Below, one piece after another: positions 17,352 through 27,532 of a DNA stretch of 64,000 nucleotides (position 1 is the stretch's first letter; every line of letters begins with the position of its first letter). The notes under the pieces were generated by a model, which was not told the DNA's origin, made no database searches, and saw nothing but the letters and a program-made list of their open reading frames with translations. A program made the position numbers and the translations under genes. Source of the DNA: Epilithonimonas zeae (lineage in GTDB: Bacteria; Bacteroidota; Bacteroidia; Flavobacteriales; Weeksellaceae); the NCBI RefSeq assembly GCF_900141765.1, contig NZ_FSRK01000003.1, positions 1 through 64,000 on the forward strand, in the 5' to 3' direction.

Positions 17352-17784
17352 ACATCGCAATCCATTCGTCCACAGATATTTTCTGGCAAAGCTCACCCAA
17401 CAAATCATAAGTAATATCCTCCACTTTTTTGAATCTAATGCAAGATTTTCCCATATCTAATTTCTTTTTAGAATGATTTGGAAACTCATTCACAAACCAA
17501 TCTAAAATCTTTTGGTCTGCGTAAACTCCCATATTGTAAAAAGCGATAAAATTCTTTTGCGAAGCTACACTTATGAATGGCAAAGGCGTATTTTTTGCGC
17601 AATGATAGCCCGCTGGATAAGTTTCCATAGGCACAACCCAAGTGACCATCCCGTATTGCATTGTCTGCTGGAAACCTTTTGGAAGATTACGATCAACAGT
17701 TTCTAATAACTTTCTGAAAGCTTCTCTTCGTTCTTCAGGTATTTGGGAAATATATTCTTCTACAGTGTCAACAAAAATCTGCAT
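17329..17784 (-). CDS. DUF1801 domain-containing protein
   Basis: The 151-residue cytoplasmic protein matches the DUF1801/YdhG-like fold: an N-terminal EYISQIPEERREAFRKLLETV helix region, MQYGMVTWVVP, and the FISVASQKNFIAFYNMG strand. The molecular function of the family is not established. It is first in a two-gene unit with the YiiX-like gene. A -7 element TATATTTG lies upstream on the minus strand at 17818-17825. Confidence 0.8.
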   Translation of the reverse strand: MQIFVDTVEEYISQIPEERREAFRKLLETVDRNLPKGFQQTMQYGMVTWVVPMETYPAGYHCAKNTPLPFISVASQKNFIAFYNMGVYADQKILDWFVNEFPNHSKKKLDMGKSCIRFKKVEDITYDLLGELCQKISVDEWIAMYEKNYKK

Positions 17785-17817
17785 ATGATTATTTTTTTAA
17801 GTTTTATTGCAAAGTCA

Positions 17818-17825
17818 CAAATATA
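17818..17825 (-). promoter_or_regulatory. -7 element of the DUF1801 gene
   Basis: TATATTTG on the minus strand, 34 nt before the start codon. No clear -33 TTG. Confidence 0.4.
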
Positions 17826-18011
17826 AATTAAAATCGAATTATTATTAAGTCACAAAGTTTTCAGATTGACAAATTGGCGACTTAAAAACACAATATTTTA
17901 AAAAATTTAGCACCTATACGATTAAACAAAATCCAATTATTTTAAATCAAAAATACTATTTTTTTTATTGAAAATTTAAAGCTTATTTTTGTACTTCAAA
18001 GTTAAATTATA

Positions 18012-19214
18012 ATGCCGAAAATATCGCAAAGAGCGCAGCATATGCCTGCATCACCTGTTAGAAAATTAGTCCCGTTTGCCACTGCTGCAAAACAAAAAGG
18101 AATCAAAGTTTATCACCTGAATATTGGTCAGCCAGACATTGAAACGCCGCAAACGGCTTTGGATGCTGTAAAAAACATCGACTTAAAAGTTTTGGAGTAT
18201 GCACTTTCAGAAGGTAATCTGGATTACAGAATTGCGCTTAGAGATTATTACCATTCATTAGGATTCAATGACCTTACAACAGATAATTTCATCGTTACCA
18301 ACGGAGGTTCTGAAGCTTTGAATTTTGCTATTTCTACACTTTGTGATGACGGCGACGAAATCATTATTCCAGAACCTTATTATGCTAATTATAATGGATT
18401 TGCTGGAACATTCAACATTAATGTAGTAGCAGTTCCATCAACCATTGATACTGGATTTGCGTTGCCTTCAATTGAAGAATTTGAGAAAAAAATCACCAAT
18501 AAAACCAGAGCTATCGTCGTTTGTAATCCTGGAAATCCGACAGGTTACCTTTATTCAAGAGAAGAACTTCAAAAACTGGCAGAGATCGCAAAAAAACACG
18601 ATATTGTTATTATTTCTGATGAAGTTTATAGAGAATATGTTTACGACGGAGAAAAGCAAATCTCAATGTTCGAATTTCCGGAAGTTGCAGACAATGTTAT
18701 CGTTATCGATTCAGAATCAAAGAGATATTCAATGTGTGGTGCAAGAATCGGATGTTTGATTACCCGTTCCAAAAAAATCCACGATGCTGCAATTCTTTTT
18801 GCTCAGGCTAGATTAAGTCCAGTTCTTTTAGGACAAATCGCTGCAACGGCTGCTCACAAGAACGATGCAGAATATATTGCTAAAGTTAGAGAAGAATATA
18901 CCGAAAGAAGAGACCTTTTGGTAAGCTTATTGAATGAGATTCCTGGAGTAATCTGTCCAAAACCAAAAGGCGCATTCTATTGTGGCGTAGAATTGCCTGT
19001 AGATGATACAGAAAAATTTGCACAATGGCTTTTGGAAAGTTATTCTAATAACAACGAGACAGTAATGGTTGCGCCAATGGGCGGTTTTTACAGCAACCCG
19101 GAATTAGGAAAAAAACAAGTAAGAATTGCGTACGTTTTAAATCAAAATGACCTTAGAAGAAGTGTTGAGATTTTGAAAGATGCGATTGAAAAATACAATA
19201 CAGAATTTGCTTAA
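18012..19214 (+). CDS. Pyridoxal phosphate-dependent aminotransferase (fold type I, AspC-like)
   Basis: The 400-residue enzyme belongs to the class I/II aminotransferases. The PLP lysine is in SESKRYSMCGARIG, and the binding motifs VCNPGNPTG and SDEVYREYVYDG are intact. The C-terminal arginine region KQVRIAYVLN is typical of aspartate or aromatic aminotransferase subfamilies. The substrate cannot be set from sequence. A TATTTTTG -7-like element lies at 17984-17991. The next gene follows after 14 bp in the same direction. Confidence 0.9.
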   Translation: MPKISQRAQHMPASPVRKLVPFATAAKQKGIKVYHLNIGQPDIETPQTALDAVKNIDLKVLEYALSEGNLDYRIALRDYYHSLGFNDLTTDNFIVTNGGSEALNFAISTLCDDGDEIIIPEPYYANYNGFAGTFNINVVAVPSTIDTGFALPSIEEFEKKITNKTRAIVVCNPGNPTGYLYSREELQKLAEIAKKHDIVIISDEVYREYVYDGEKQISMFEFPEVADNVIVIDSESKRYSMCGARIGCLITRSKKIHDAAILFAQARLSPVLLGQIAATAAHKNDAEYIAKVREEYTERRDLLVSLLNEIPGVICPKPKGAFYCGVELPVDDTEKFAQWLLESYSNNNETVMVAPMGGFYSNPELGKKQVRIAYVLNQNDLRRSVEILKDAIEKYNTEFA

Positions 19215-19228
19215 AATTAAATTTCGAA

Positions 19229-19672
19229 ATGATGAAAATAATTAAAATTGGCTTTATACTTTCAGCGCTTTCACTTTTCTTATTGAATTGTAAAACTGCA
19301 GCTCAGAATACAACTATCACATCAGTTTCTTACACACATACTGCTGGAAGAGGCGGCAGAACTTTCATCAACGCGACGAAAGATTCTTTGGAATCCAATA
19401 AAACTGGCGGAAGGTTTGAAGATTATCCGGTTTTCAAGAAAAAAATCGATAAGAAAGATTGGGACAAAATAGTTTCTGATATTAATATTTCTCTTTTGGA
19501 AAAAACACAAAGTGGAAAAGCACGTGGATATTATGACGGACCAGACCATATTTTCCGAATAACAACTACTGAAAAAGAATACGAATTGATTAATGTTCCT
19601 GAAAATTCCGAAGGTTATAAGCAAATTGAGAAGCTTAAAAATAATCTGGATAATCTTCTTAAAAAATATTAA
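19229..19672 (+). CDS. Hypothetical lipoprotein
   Basis: The 147-residue protein has a signal sequence ending in the lipobox LFLLNC, so it is probably a lipoprotein. The mature part is polar and has no family I recognise; DKKDWDKIVSDINI and GYYDGPDHIFRITT are the more distinctive segments. Two adjacent ATG codons (19229, 19232) are possible starts. Its TAA overlaps the ATG of murB by one base (TAATG), so it is coupled to murB. Confidence 0.65.
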   Translation: MMKIIKIGFILSALSLFLLNCKTAAQNTTITSVSYTHTAGRGGRTFINATKDSLESNKTGGRFEDYPVFKKKIDKKDWDKIVSDINISLLEKTQSGKARGYYDGPDHIFRITTTEKEYELINVPENSEGYKQIEKLKNNLDNLLKKY

Positions 19673-20691
19673 TGTCAATCCAAGAAAACGTTTCCTTAAA
19701 GTCTTTCAATACTTTCGGAGTCGATGTTTCAGCCAGATATTTTGCAGAAGTCAATTCGGTAGAAGAACTTATAGAAACGCTCAAACTCTCAAACGCAAAA
19801 ACTCTCCCACTGCTTTTCCTTGGTGGTGGGAGCAATATTTTGTTTACGAAAGATTTTGAAGGATTAGCTATTCGGTTAAATCTGAAGGGAATCAGCGAAG
19901 AAATTATCGACGACAATCAAATTCTTGTTACAGCTAAAGCGGGTGAAAACTGGCATCAGTTTGTGATGTTTTGTTTGGAGAAAAATTATGGAGGATTAGA
20001 AAATTTATCATTAATTCCTGGAAACGTCGGAACTTCTCCAATGCAGAATATTGGTGCTTACGGAACAGAAATAAAAGATGTTTTCGGAAGTTGCAAAGTT
20101 CTGAATCTGGATAACTTTGAGATTGAAACTTTGAACTCAGATCAGTGTAAATTTGGTTACAGAGATTCGATTTTCAAGCAGGAAGGAAAAGGTCAATATG
20201 TGATCTTGGAGGTGACTTTCATATTAACAAGACACAATCATAAAATCGATGTCGAATATGGCGCAATTCAGTCAGAATTGGAAAAATTAGGAATTATTAA
20301 TCCAACCATTCAGGATGTTTCGAAAGCTGTCATCAACATTAGACAAAGCAAATTGCCAGACCCAAAAGTGATTGGAAACGCAGGAAGTTTTTTTAAAAAC
20401 CCAACAATTTCGCTTTCACAATTTGAGGCTTTAAAACAACAATTTGAAAATATCCCAGGCTATCCGAATGGTGATTTTGTTAAAGTTCCCGCTGGTTGGT
20501 TGATAGAGCAAGCTGGCTGGAAAGGCAAACAAATCGGCAATGTAGCATCCAACCAATTGCAGGCTTTGGTCATCATTAACGCCACTGGAAATGCAACCGG
20601 AAAAGAGATTTTTGATTTCTCGACGATGATTATTGATTCAGTAAAAGAAAAATTCGGAATTGAATTGGAACGAGAAGTCAATATAATTTAA
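19672..20691 (+). CDS. murB: UDP-N-acetylmuramate dehydrogenase
   Basis: MurB reduces enolpyruvyl-UDP-GlcNAc to UDP-MurNAc with NADPH and FAD, the step after MurA. The 339-residue length fits the E. coli-type family. FAD-binding segments LGGGSNILF and IPGNVGTSPMQNIGAYG are clear, and the catalytic serine/glutamate region is visible as GNAGSFFKNP and the C-terminal FG-IELE-REV. It lies within a same-strand run with the lipoprotein gene and a DsbA-like gene. Confidence 0.95.
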   Translation: MSIQENVSLKSFNTFGVDVSARYFAEVNSVEELIETLKLSNAKTLPLLFLGGGSNILFTKDFEGLAIRLNLKGISEEIIDDNQILVTAKAGENWHQFVMFCLEKNYGGLENLSLIPGNVGTSPMQNIGAYGTEIKDVFGSCKVLNLDNFEIETLNSDQCKFGYRDSIFKQEGKGQYVILEVTFILTRHNHKIDVEYGAIQSELEKLGIINPTIQDVSKAVINIRQSKLPDPKVIGNAGSFFKNPTISLSQFEALKQQFENIPGYPNGDFVKVPAGWLIEQAGWKGKQIGNVASNQLQALVIINATGNATGKEIFDFSTMIIDSVKEKFGIELEREVNII

Positions 20692-20701
20692 AATTAAAAA
20701 A

Positions 20702-21394
20702 ATGAAAGTAGATATTTGGAGCGACACACGTTGTCCGTTTTGTTTTATTGGAAAGAAAAATTTTGAAAAAGCACTTCAGAATTTCACTCAAAATGATAAA
20801 ATCGAAGTCAATTGGCATTCGTTTCAATTGGACTCGAAAATGAAAACTGACCTTAGCAGAAATCATTATGAATATTTGTCTGATATCAAAGGCCACTCGT
20901 TACAAGAGACAATCAAAATGCACGAAAATCTTATCCAGATAGGAAAAAAAGCTGGCATTGATTTTAATTTTGATAAAGTAAAAGTTTCTAATTCTTTCAA
21001 AAGTCAAATATTGGTTCAGTTGGCTAAAGAAAAGGGAAAAGCTAACGAAATGGAAGAGCTTCTGTTCGAAGCTTATTTTATTCTTGGAAAGAACATAGAT
21101 GATGTTGAAGTCCTTTCAGAAATCGGAGAAAAATTAGGTTTTACAAAAAATGAAATTCAAAATGCTGTTCAATCTCCAGAATTAACCGAATTGGTAAATA
21201 ATGATATTGAAGAAGCCGCAGCACTTGGAATCAACAGTGTTCCGTTCTTTGTTTTTGACAGAAAGTATGCGATTTCCGGAGCTCAGCCAACGCATCTGTT
21301 CTCGGAAGTTTTGGAAAAAAGCTTTTCTGAATCTGATTCTAAAATCAACATTATCAGTGAAGGCGACTCCTGCGATGTTGACGGGAATTGTTAA
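20702..21394 (+). CDS. DsbA family oxidoreductase (FrnE-like)
   Basis: The 230-residue thioredoxin-fold protein has a CPFC active site at residues 11-14 and the helical insert of 2-hydroxychromene isomerase/FrnE-like proteins. The cis-proline loop is INSVPFFVFD. It lacks a signal peptide, so it is predicted to be cytoplasmic, like other FrnE proteins linked to redox stress. Extra cysteines occur in the tail (CDVDGNC). It is 10 bp after murB. Confidence 0.88.
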   Translation: MKVDIWSDTRCPFCFIGKKNFEKALQNFTQNDKIEVNWHSFQLDSKMKTDLSRNHYEYLSDIKGHSLQETIKMHENLIQIGKKAGIDFNFDKVKVSNSFKSQILVQLAKEKGKANEMEELLFEAYFILGKNIDDVEVLSEIGEKLGFTKNEIQNAVQSPELTELVNNDIEEAAALGINSVPFFVFDRKYAISGAQPTHLFSEVLEKSFSESDSKINIISEGDSCDVDGNC

Positions 21395-21402
21395 AAAATT
21401 CA

Positions 21403-21440
21403 ATAAAAAAAAACTATCCATTTTAGATAGTTTTTTTTAT
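21403..21440. terminator. Bidirectional terminator
   Basis: AAAACTATC pairs with GATAGTTTT around a 6-nt loop, with A and T runs on both sides. It serves the convergent DsbA-like and M13 peptidase genes. Confidence 0.85.
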
Positions 21441-21442
21441 TG

Positions 21443-23476
21443 TTACCAAATCATTACCCTCAGATCAGCAGGCTGATACATTGGACTTCCTGGTAATATA
21501 TTGAACGCTTTGTAGAAATCCGGAATATTAGATAAAGCTCCATTAACTCTGTATTGGGCTGGAGAATGAACATCTACCATAATTCTTCTCATAAGCGCTT
21601 CTTTCTGATGGTTGACCATCCAAGCATATCCATAAGCTAAAAAATATCTTTTGTCAGGAGTCAAACCTCCAATAGATTGATTGGTTTTGTATTGATTAGT
21701 TTTTTTAAACGCTTCAAATCCCATTACCACACCTCCAAGATCAGCAATATTTTCTCCTTGTGTAGCATCTCCGTTTATATTTTTATTTTCAATTTTATAC
21801 TTATTAAATTGATTGACAATCAAAACCGTTTTTGCTTTAAATTTTTCCAGATCTTCGGCTGTCCACCAATTATTTAGATTTCCATTTTCATCATATTGAC
21901 TTCCTTGATCGTCAAATCCGTGTGTTATTTCGTGTCCAAAAGTAGAACCTCCTATAATTCCATACAGGACAGCATCATCAGGCATTCTTCCTTCAAATCC
22001 CGGAACAATAATGTTACAAGCAGGAACACAAATTTCATTATTACTTGGATTATAATAGGCGTTGTAAGTTTGAGGATACATCATCCATTCTTGTCTATCA
22101 ACTGGTTTTCCTAATTTACTAATATAATAGTTATATTCCCACTTGTTGATATTCATTACATTCTTACAATAAGAATTTTTGTCAATAACTACAGAACTCA
22201 TATCTTTCCATTTATCTGGATAACCAACTTTCATAACAATTTTGCTTAATTTGTACAAAGCTTTTTGTTTCGTTACATTGCTCATCCAATCAAGTTTTTT
22301 GATATGTTCAGCATAAACACTACGAATGTTATTTCCTATCTCTAATAATTTTTCTTTTGTTCCTTTTGGCAAGTACTCTTCAACATATACTTGTCCAATC
22401 AGTTCGCCAAGAGAAGAATCTGTTTGCTGAACAATACGTTTCCATCTCGGTTTTTGAACTTTGATTCCATTCAAGACTGTACTATAAAACTTAAAATTTT
22501 GTTCATTGATATCTTTACTTAGGTAAGATGCATAAGAATTTATCAGATTCCATTTTAGATAATTTTTCCAATCGTTCAGTGAAAAAGATTTAACTGTAGT
22601 ATTAAAAGCTTTATAAAATTCTGGTTGTCCAACAATTACTGAATCAACTTTAATTATACTCAGATTATTTAACATTTCATTCCATTCAATATTAGGTGTA
22701 GTAGCATTCAATTGCGCTACACTCATTTTATTATAATTTTTAATAGGATTGCGCAATGCTTCTATTTTTCTAGAAAACTTAGCCAATTCAGTTTCCAACT
22801 TTAGGATTGATGAAGTTTGTGTTTCAATATTATCTGGTTTTTCTCCCAGAAACTTCAGCATTAGCTGTATGTGCTTTGCATATTCTGATCGAATTTTTTT
22901 GGTTTCTTCATCATTATTAAAGTAATAGTCACGTTCTCCCAAGCCAAGACCTCCTTGTAACAATTTCAACGCATTTTTGGAACTGTTTTTGTCATCTTGG
23001 GCTACATAAAAGCTAAACCCAGGATCACAACCAATTGTATGCAAATATCCAATAGTTTTTAACAGAGATGGAATATCATTAATAGAATTTATTTTGGTAA
23101 GCTCTGATTTAATTGGTAAAATACCAGCTTTATCGATAGCAATAGAATCCATACCAGAAGCATAAAAATCACCAATTTTTTGTTTATTGCTTCCCTTCAC
23201 TGATTCTTCTTTAGCGGATCTTTCACAAATATTTCTAATCTGATTATTGATAGTATCCTGAATCATTCGGAAAATACCATTACTTTCTTCCGAAGCAGGA
23301 ATAGGATTTTTTTTAAACCAACCTCCGTTTGCGTAATGAAAGAAATCCTGAGATGGATCTACTAAAGTATCACGATTAATTTCAAGTGGATCTACAAATG
23401 TTTGTTCTTTTTTACTACAATTGTATAGTACTGTCGCAATTGCCGTAGCAAAAATCATTTTTTTAATAAAGTACAT
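21443..23476 (-). CDS. pepO: M13 family zinc metallopeptidase (PepO/neprilysin-like), lipoprotein
   Basis: The 677-residue protein begins with a signal sequence ending at a lipobox (VLYNC), so it is probably an envelope lipoprotein. The zinc motif HEITH lies near residue 513, and the third ligand is in ENIADLGG. The C-terminus has the neprilysin-type QYRVNG...FNILPGSPMY segment. M13 enzymes are oligoendopeptidases acting on peptides below about 40 residues. The gene is monocistronic. Confidence 0.93.
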   Translation of the reverse strand: MYFIKKMIFATAIATVLYNCSKKEQTFVDPLEINRDTLVDPSQDFFHYANGGWFKKNPIPASEESNGIFRMIQDTINNQIRNICERSAKEESVKGSNKQKIGDFYASGMDSIAIDKAGILPIKSELTKINSINDIPSLLKTIGYLHTIGCDPGFSFYVAQDDKNSSKNALKLLQGGLGLGERDYYFNNDEETKKIRSEYAKHIQLMLKFLGEKPDNIETQTSSILKLETELAKFSRKIEALRNPIKNYNKMSVAQLNATTPNIEWNEMLNNLSIIKVDSVIVGQPEFYKAFNTTVKSFSLNDWKNYLKWNLINSYASYLSKDINEQNFKFYSTVLNGIKVQKPRWKRIVQQTDSSLGELIGQVYVEEYLPKGTKEKLLEIGNNIRSVYAEHIKKLDWMSNVTKQKALYKLSKIVMKVGYPDKWKDMSSVVIDKNSYCKNVMNINKWEYNYYISKLGKPVDRQEWMMYPQTYNAYYNPSNNEICVPACNIIVPGFEGRMPDDAVLYGIIGGSTFGHEITHGFDDQGSQYDENGNLNNWWTAEDLEKFKAKTVLIVNQFNKYKIENKNINGDATQGENIADLGGVVMGFEAFKKTNQYKTNQSIGGLTPDKRYFLAYGYAWMVNHQKEALMRRIMVDVHSPAQYRVNGALSNIPDFYKAFNILPGSPMYQPADLRVMIW

Positions 23477-23580
23477 TGCAAGTTTTCATATTAATTTTAT
23501 GTTGTAAATATAAAATATTAATCATTCCAAAGAAAATGCTTAAATTGCTTAGAAAACAATCAGAAAATTATTTCTAACCA

Positions 23581-24384
23581 ATGAAAATTGCAGTTTTAGG
23601 AGCAGGAAATATGGGTTTGTCATTTTCAAAATCCTTTTTGAAATATGAATTGATAAAACCGCAAAATCTACGTCTCATCACGAGAAGTCAAAATAAAAAA
23701 GAGAAGATAAAATCGGTTTTCCCTGATTCGGAGATTTCTTCTTTTGATGAAATTCAAAATCTGGAAGCAGACCTAATTATCATTGCTGTGAAACCTCAGG
23801 ATTTTGCTTTCGTTGCAGAAAACCTAACTTTCAAAATTCCAGAAAAATCTTTGGTTTTATCGATAATGGCTGGGATTTCTATTGAGAAAATCCAGAACTA
23901 TTTGAATCACAAATTTGTTGTTCGTGCAATGCCTAACTCTCCTACTCTTCTCGGAATGGGAATCACAGGTTATACAGCCGCAGAAGGAATTTCCTTCTCA
24001 GAATTGATGAATATCGAACGATTATTGAATTCCACCGGACGTTCTGTTTATTTAGAAGACGAAAAACTTTTGGATGGCGTAACTGCACTTTCTGGGAGCG
24101 GACCAGCATACTTCTACTACATTATTGATGCGATGATAAAAGCAGGAACAGAAATGGGCATCGATGAGAATCTTTCAAAATTGTTTGTAAAACAGACGAT
24201 GTTGGGCGCTTATCATCTTATCAATAATTCAGATAAATCTTTGGAAGAGTTGATAAAAGATGTTGCATCCAAGGGCGGAACTACTGAAGCTGCACTTAAA
24301 ACTTTCGAAGAAAATCAATTAAAATCTATCTTACAAAAAGGAATTTTAGCAGCCGAAAACAGAGCTAAAGAATTAAATTCATAA
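23581..24384 (+). CDS. proC: Pyrroline-5-carboxylate reductase
   Basis: ProC reduces pyrroline-5-carboxylate to proline with NAD(P)H. The Rossmann motif GAGNMG is at residues 7-12. The signature region SGSGPAYFYYIIDAM and the C-terminal VASKGGTTEAAL are intact. At 267 residues it has the standard length. A GNAT gene starts 2 bp after the stop, so they are probably co-transcribed. Confidence 0.95.
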   Translation: MKIAVLGAGNMGLSFSKSFLKYELIKPQNLRLITRSQNKKEKIKSVFPDSEISSFDEIQNLEADLIIIAVKPQDFAFVAENLTFKIPEKSLVLSIMAGISIEKIQNYLNHKFVVRAMPNSPTLLGMGITGYTAAEGISFSELMNIERLLNSTGRSVYLEDEKLLDGVTALSGSGPAYFYYIIDAMIKAGTEMGIDENLSKLFVKQTMLGAYHLINNSDKSLEELIKDVASKGGTTEAALKTFEENQLKSILQKGILAAENRAKELNS

Positions 24385-24386
24385 CA

Positions 24387-24818
24387 ATGTATAACCAACA
24401 AGACTTTTACATTTCTACTGATAAATCCAAAATGGACATAGAAACCATTCACCAATATTTATCCGAAGAATCCTATTGGGCAAAAGGTATTCCCAAAGAA
24501 ATTGTTGAAAAATCTGTCGCCAATTCTTTCTGTTTTGGTGTTTTTTATAATGATAAACAGGTCGGATTTGCAAAAGTGATTACAGATTTTACGACGATTG
24601 TTTATTTGGGCGATGTGTTTATTTTGGATGAATTTCGTGGGTTAGGTTTGTCAAAATTATTAATGGAAAACATTATGACTCATCCGGAATTACAAGGCTC
24701 GAGAAGATGGATTCTTTTAACTGCTGACGCGCACGAACTTTATAAAAAATTTGGATGGAATAATATTAAAGATCCGGCAAAATGGATGGAAGTTCATACT
24801 AAAAATCCTTACCAATAA
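24387..24818 (+). CDS. GNAT family N-acetyltransferase
   Basis: The 143-residue protein has the GNAT acetyl-CoA binding region DVFILDEFRGLGLSKLLMENI (motif A, RGLGLSK). The substrate cannot be inferred. It lies 2 bp after proC, and its 3' end overlaps the convergent VanZ-like gene by 20 bp. Confidence 0.88.
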   Translation: MYNQQDFYISTDKSKMDIETIHQYLSEESYWAKGIPKEIVEKSVANSFCFGVFYNDKQVGFAKVITDFTTIVYLGDVFILDEFRGLGLSKLLMENIMTHPELQGSRRWILLTADAHELYKKFGWNNIKDPAKWMEVHTKNPYQ

Positions 24819-25242
24819 ACTTTTTATTCAACCATCGATACATCCAAAATCCGATTGCAACACCAACTGTATTAAGAATCACATCATCGATATCGAAAAC
24901 ACCTAATCTTGTGAAGTATTGAAGACTTTCTACAAGAATAATTGCAAAGAGAAAATCAAAAATCAATAGTCGGAAATTATTAAGTTTGGGTAAGACAATT
25001 CCGAGAAAACCAAAAGGCGTGAACATCAAAACATTTCCAAAAACATTGATGATAATCGTTTTCCAAATAATGGTTTCTTTGACAAAATTAAAGGTCGAAA
25101 TCATCGGCAACAATCTTACAATATTAATATCGTATTGACTTCTTCCAAATCCGAAAAACATCAGATACAGCAAAAAAACAGTATAAAACGGAATCAAATA
25201 TCTGTAAAATGTTATAAATATCTGTTGATATTTTTCCTTCAT
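24799..25242 (-). CDS. VanZ-like family membrane protein
   Basis: The 147-residue protein has four predicted membrane helices and the VanZ-like signature NVFGNVLMFTPFGFLG followed by ESLQYFTRLGVFDIDDVILNTVG. VanZ-like proteins occur widely and most have no proven resistance role. Its 3' end overlaps the convergent GNAT gene. Confidence 0.85.
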   Translation of the reverse strand: MKEKYQQIFITFYRYLIPFYTVFLLYLMFFGFGRSQYDINIVRLLPMISTFNFVKETIIWKTIIINVFGNVLMFTPFGFLGIVLPKLNNFRLLIFDFLFAIILVESLQYFTRLGVFDIDDVILNTVGVAIGFWMYRWLNKKFIGKDF

Positions 25243-25327
25243 AAAATCAACCTTTTATAAAAAACCACAGCAAAGATAGCTTGATAATTTGTATTAATTT
25301 TCTTATATTCGTTATAGTTAACATTCT

Positions 25328-27532
25328 ATGATGAACTACGACTTAGAGAAAGAAAACAAGGAAATCCTTGCTCGATATAAAGACCTCATTTCCAACACCT
25401 ACCGAACGTTGGATGAGGAAAACAACAAGCTTATCAGAAAGGCATTTGATTTAGCTTTGGATGCGCACAAAGATCAGCGGAGAAAAACGGGCGAACCTTA
25501 TATCTACCATCCGATAGAAGTGGCTAAAATTGTTGCTAATGAAGTTGGTTTGGGAGCAACCAGTATCGCCTGTGCATTGCTTCACGATGTCATTGAGGAT
25601 TCTGAATATACTTATGAAGATTTGAAAAAAATCTTCGGAGAAACTATTGCGGACATCGTTAATGGTTTGACTAAAATTTCTGTAATGAACCAGCAGAATA
25701 TCTCTGTTCAATCAGAAAATTACAGAAAATTATTATTGACGCTTTCGGAAGATTTCCGTGTGATTCTCATCAAAATTGCAGATAGATTGCACAATATGAG
25801 AACGCTGGAAAGTATGCATCCTATCAAACAGAAAAAGATTGCTGCAGAAACGTCTTATATTTATGCGCCTTTGGCTCACAGATTTGGGCTTTATTCCATC
25901 AAATCTGAGTTGGAAGACTTGTCTTTAAAATACAATAATCCAGACGTTTATAATGAGATTCTTGCCAAATTGGAAACGGCAAAGGAAGGCCGTGAAAAAT
26001 ATGTAGAAGAGTTCACCAAAGAAGTTTCCGAACAACTGAAAGAAGAAAATCTGAATTTTACAATCAAAGGAAGAGCGAAAGCCATTAGCTCTATTTATCG
26101 TAAAATGCAGAAGCAGAATGTGACATTTGAGGAAGTTTATGATAATTATGCCATCAGAATTATTTACAAATCCGATCCTAGAAATGAGAAATTTTTGGCT
26201 TGGAAAATCTATTCTATCGTAACAGACCTTTACCAAAGTAATCCTTCGCGAATGCGTGACTGGATTTCTCAACCGAGATCAACAGGTTACGAAAGTCTCC
26301 ATCTTACAGTAATGGGTCCGGATAAGAAATGGATCGAAGTTCAAATCCGTTCGGAAAGAATGAACGAAATCGCTGAAAAAGGTGTTGCAGCCCACTACAA
26401 ATACAAAGAAGGCTACAGAAAAAACACAGATGACCAACGATTCGAAAATTGGGTTTCTGAGATTCGTGATGTTTTGGAACAACAGCAAAACCTTTCCACA
26501 TCCGAACTTCTTGATAATATTAAATTAAATCTCTATTCTAAAGAAGTTTTTGTTTTCACACCAAAAGGAGAAATTAAGATTCTTCCCACTGGCGCAACAG
26601 CTTTGGATTTTGCATTTTCCGTTCACTCAGATTTGGGAACAAAATGTCTTGGTGCGAAGATTAACGGAAAATTAGTTCCAATCAGTTATGTTCTTCAAAA
26701 TGGCGATCAGATCGATATTCTTTCTTCTCAAAACCAAAAGCCGAAAGCAGACTGGCTGGAGTTTGTTGTAACTTCTAAAGCCAAATCGAAGATTAAGAAT
26801 ATCCTTAATTCAGAAAAAAATCAACATACGGCTGAAGGAAAAGAGATTCTGCAAAGAAAAATGCGTCATGCCAAACTGAATTTCAATGAAGAGGAAATCA
26901 ATGGTTTACAAAAACATCTGAATCTTAAAACGTCTCAGGACTTATTCTTAGGCTTCCAAAACGGAACTTTTGATATCGGCGATATCAAGAAATATGCAGA
27001 CGGAAAAAGTATCCTTAGCAATTTGTTCCAACGTTTCAGAAAGACTTCTAACAAAGAACAATTTGTAGAAAAAGTTGATTCTAATCTGGATATGATTGTC
27101 TTTGGGAAAGATGAAGAAAAACTGAATTATTCTTTCGCCAAATGTTGTACGGTGATTCCTGGGGATAAGATTTTTGGGTTTATTACTATTTCAGACGGAA
27201 TCAAAGTTCATAGTGAAAGTTGTCCAAACGCCATTAACCTGAGGGCTAATTACGATTATCGTGTTCTCCAAGCGAAATGGGTGAATGCAGAAAGCTTCAA
27301 AAACAGAATTAAAATTGAGATCGAAGGTTTGGACAGAATGGGAATGATTAACGATATCACGGCGGTTATCAGCGGCTCTATGAATATGGATATGAAGAGT
27401 TTGAGTATCTCGTCCAACGACGGTATTTTCACCGGAAATATCAACCTGGAAGTGAAGAACAAAAGCCAACTGGAAGAGACTTTCAAACAACTGAAAGGTA
27501 TCAAAGGTGTTTCTAAAGTGAAGCGTGTTTAA
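25328..27532 (+). CDS. Bifunctional (p)ppGpp synthetase/hydrolase
   Basis: The 734-residue RelA/SpoT homologue has an apparently intact HD hydrolase domain (YIYHPIEVA and ALLHDVIED, about residues 55-95) and a synthetase domain with QPRSTGYESLH and the EVQIRSERMNEIAEKG region (about 315-350). TGS and ACT domains follow. Both catalytic halves look complete, so it should make and degrade the alarmone. A second ATG one codon on is possible. Its TAA shares an A with the ATG of nhaA. Confidence 0.95.
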   Translation: MMNYDLEKENKEILARYKDLISNTYRTLDEENNKLIRKAFDLALDAHKDQRRKTGEPYIYHPIEVAKIVANEVGLGATSIACALLHDVIEDSEYTYEDLKKIFGETIADIVNGLTKISVMNQQNISVQSENYRKLLLTLSEDFRVILIKIADRLHNMRTLESMHPIKQKKIAAETSYIYAPLAHRFGLYSIKSELEDLSLKYNNPDVYNEILAKLETAKEGREKYVEEFTKEVSEQLKEENLNFTIKGRAKAISSIYRKMQKQNVTFEEVYDNYAIRIIYKSDPRNEKFLAWKIYSIVTDLYQSNPSRMRDWISQPRSTGYESLHLTVMGPDKKWIEVQIRSERMNEIAEKGVAAHYKYKEGYRKNTDDQRFENWVSEIRDVLEQQQNLSTSELLDNIKLNLYSKEVFVFTPKGEIKILPTGATALDFAFSVHSDLGTKCLGAKINGKLVPISYVLQNGDQIDILSSQNQKPKADWLEFVVTSKAKSKIKNILNSEKNQHTAEGKEILQRKMRHAKLNFNEEEINGLQKHLNLKTSQDLFLGFQNGTFDIGDIKKYADGKSILSNLFQRFRKTSNKEQFVEKVDSNLDMIVFGKDEEKLNYSFAKCCTVIPGDKIFGFITISDGIKVHSESCPNAINLRANYDYRVLQAKWVNAESFKNRIKIEIEGLDRMGMINDITAVISGSMNMDMKSLSISSNDGIFTGNINLEVKNKSQLEETFKQLKGIKGVSKVKRV

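Noticed and set aside
24799-25242. Glycopeptide resistance by the VanZ-like protein
   Set aside because: VanZ-like membrane proteins are widespread and no van ligase or other resistance gene is nearby.
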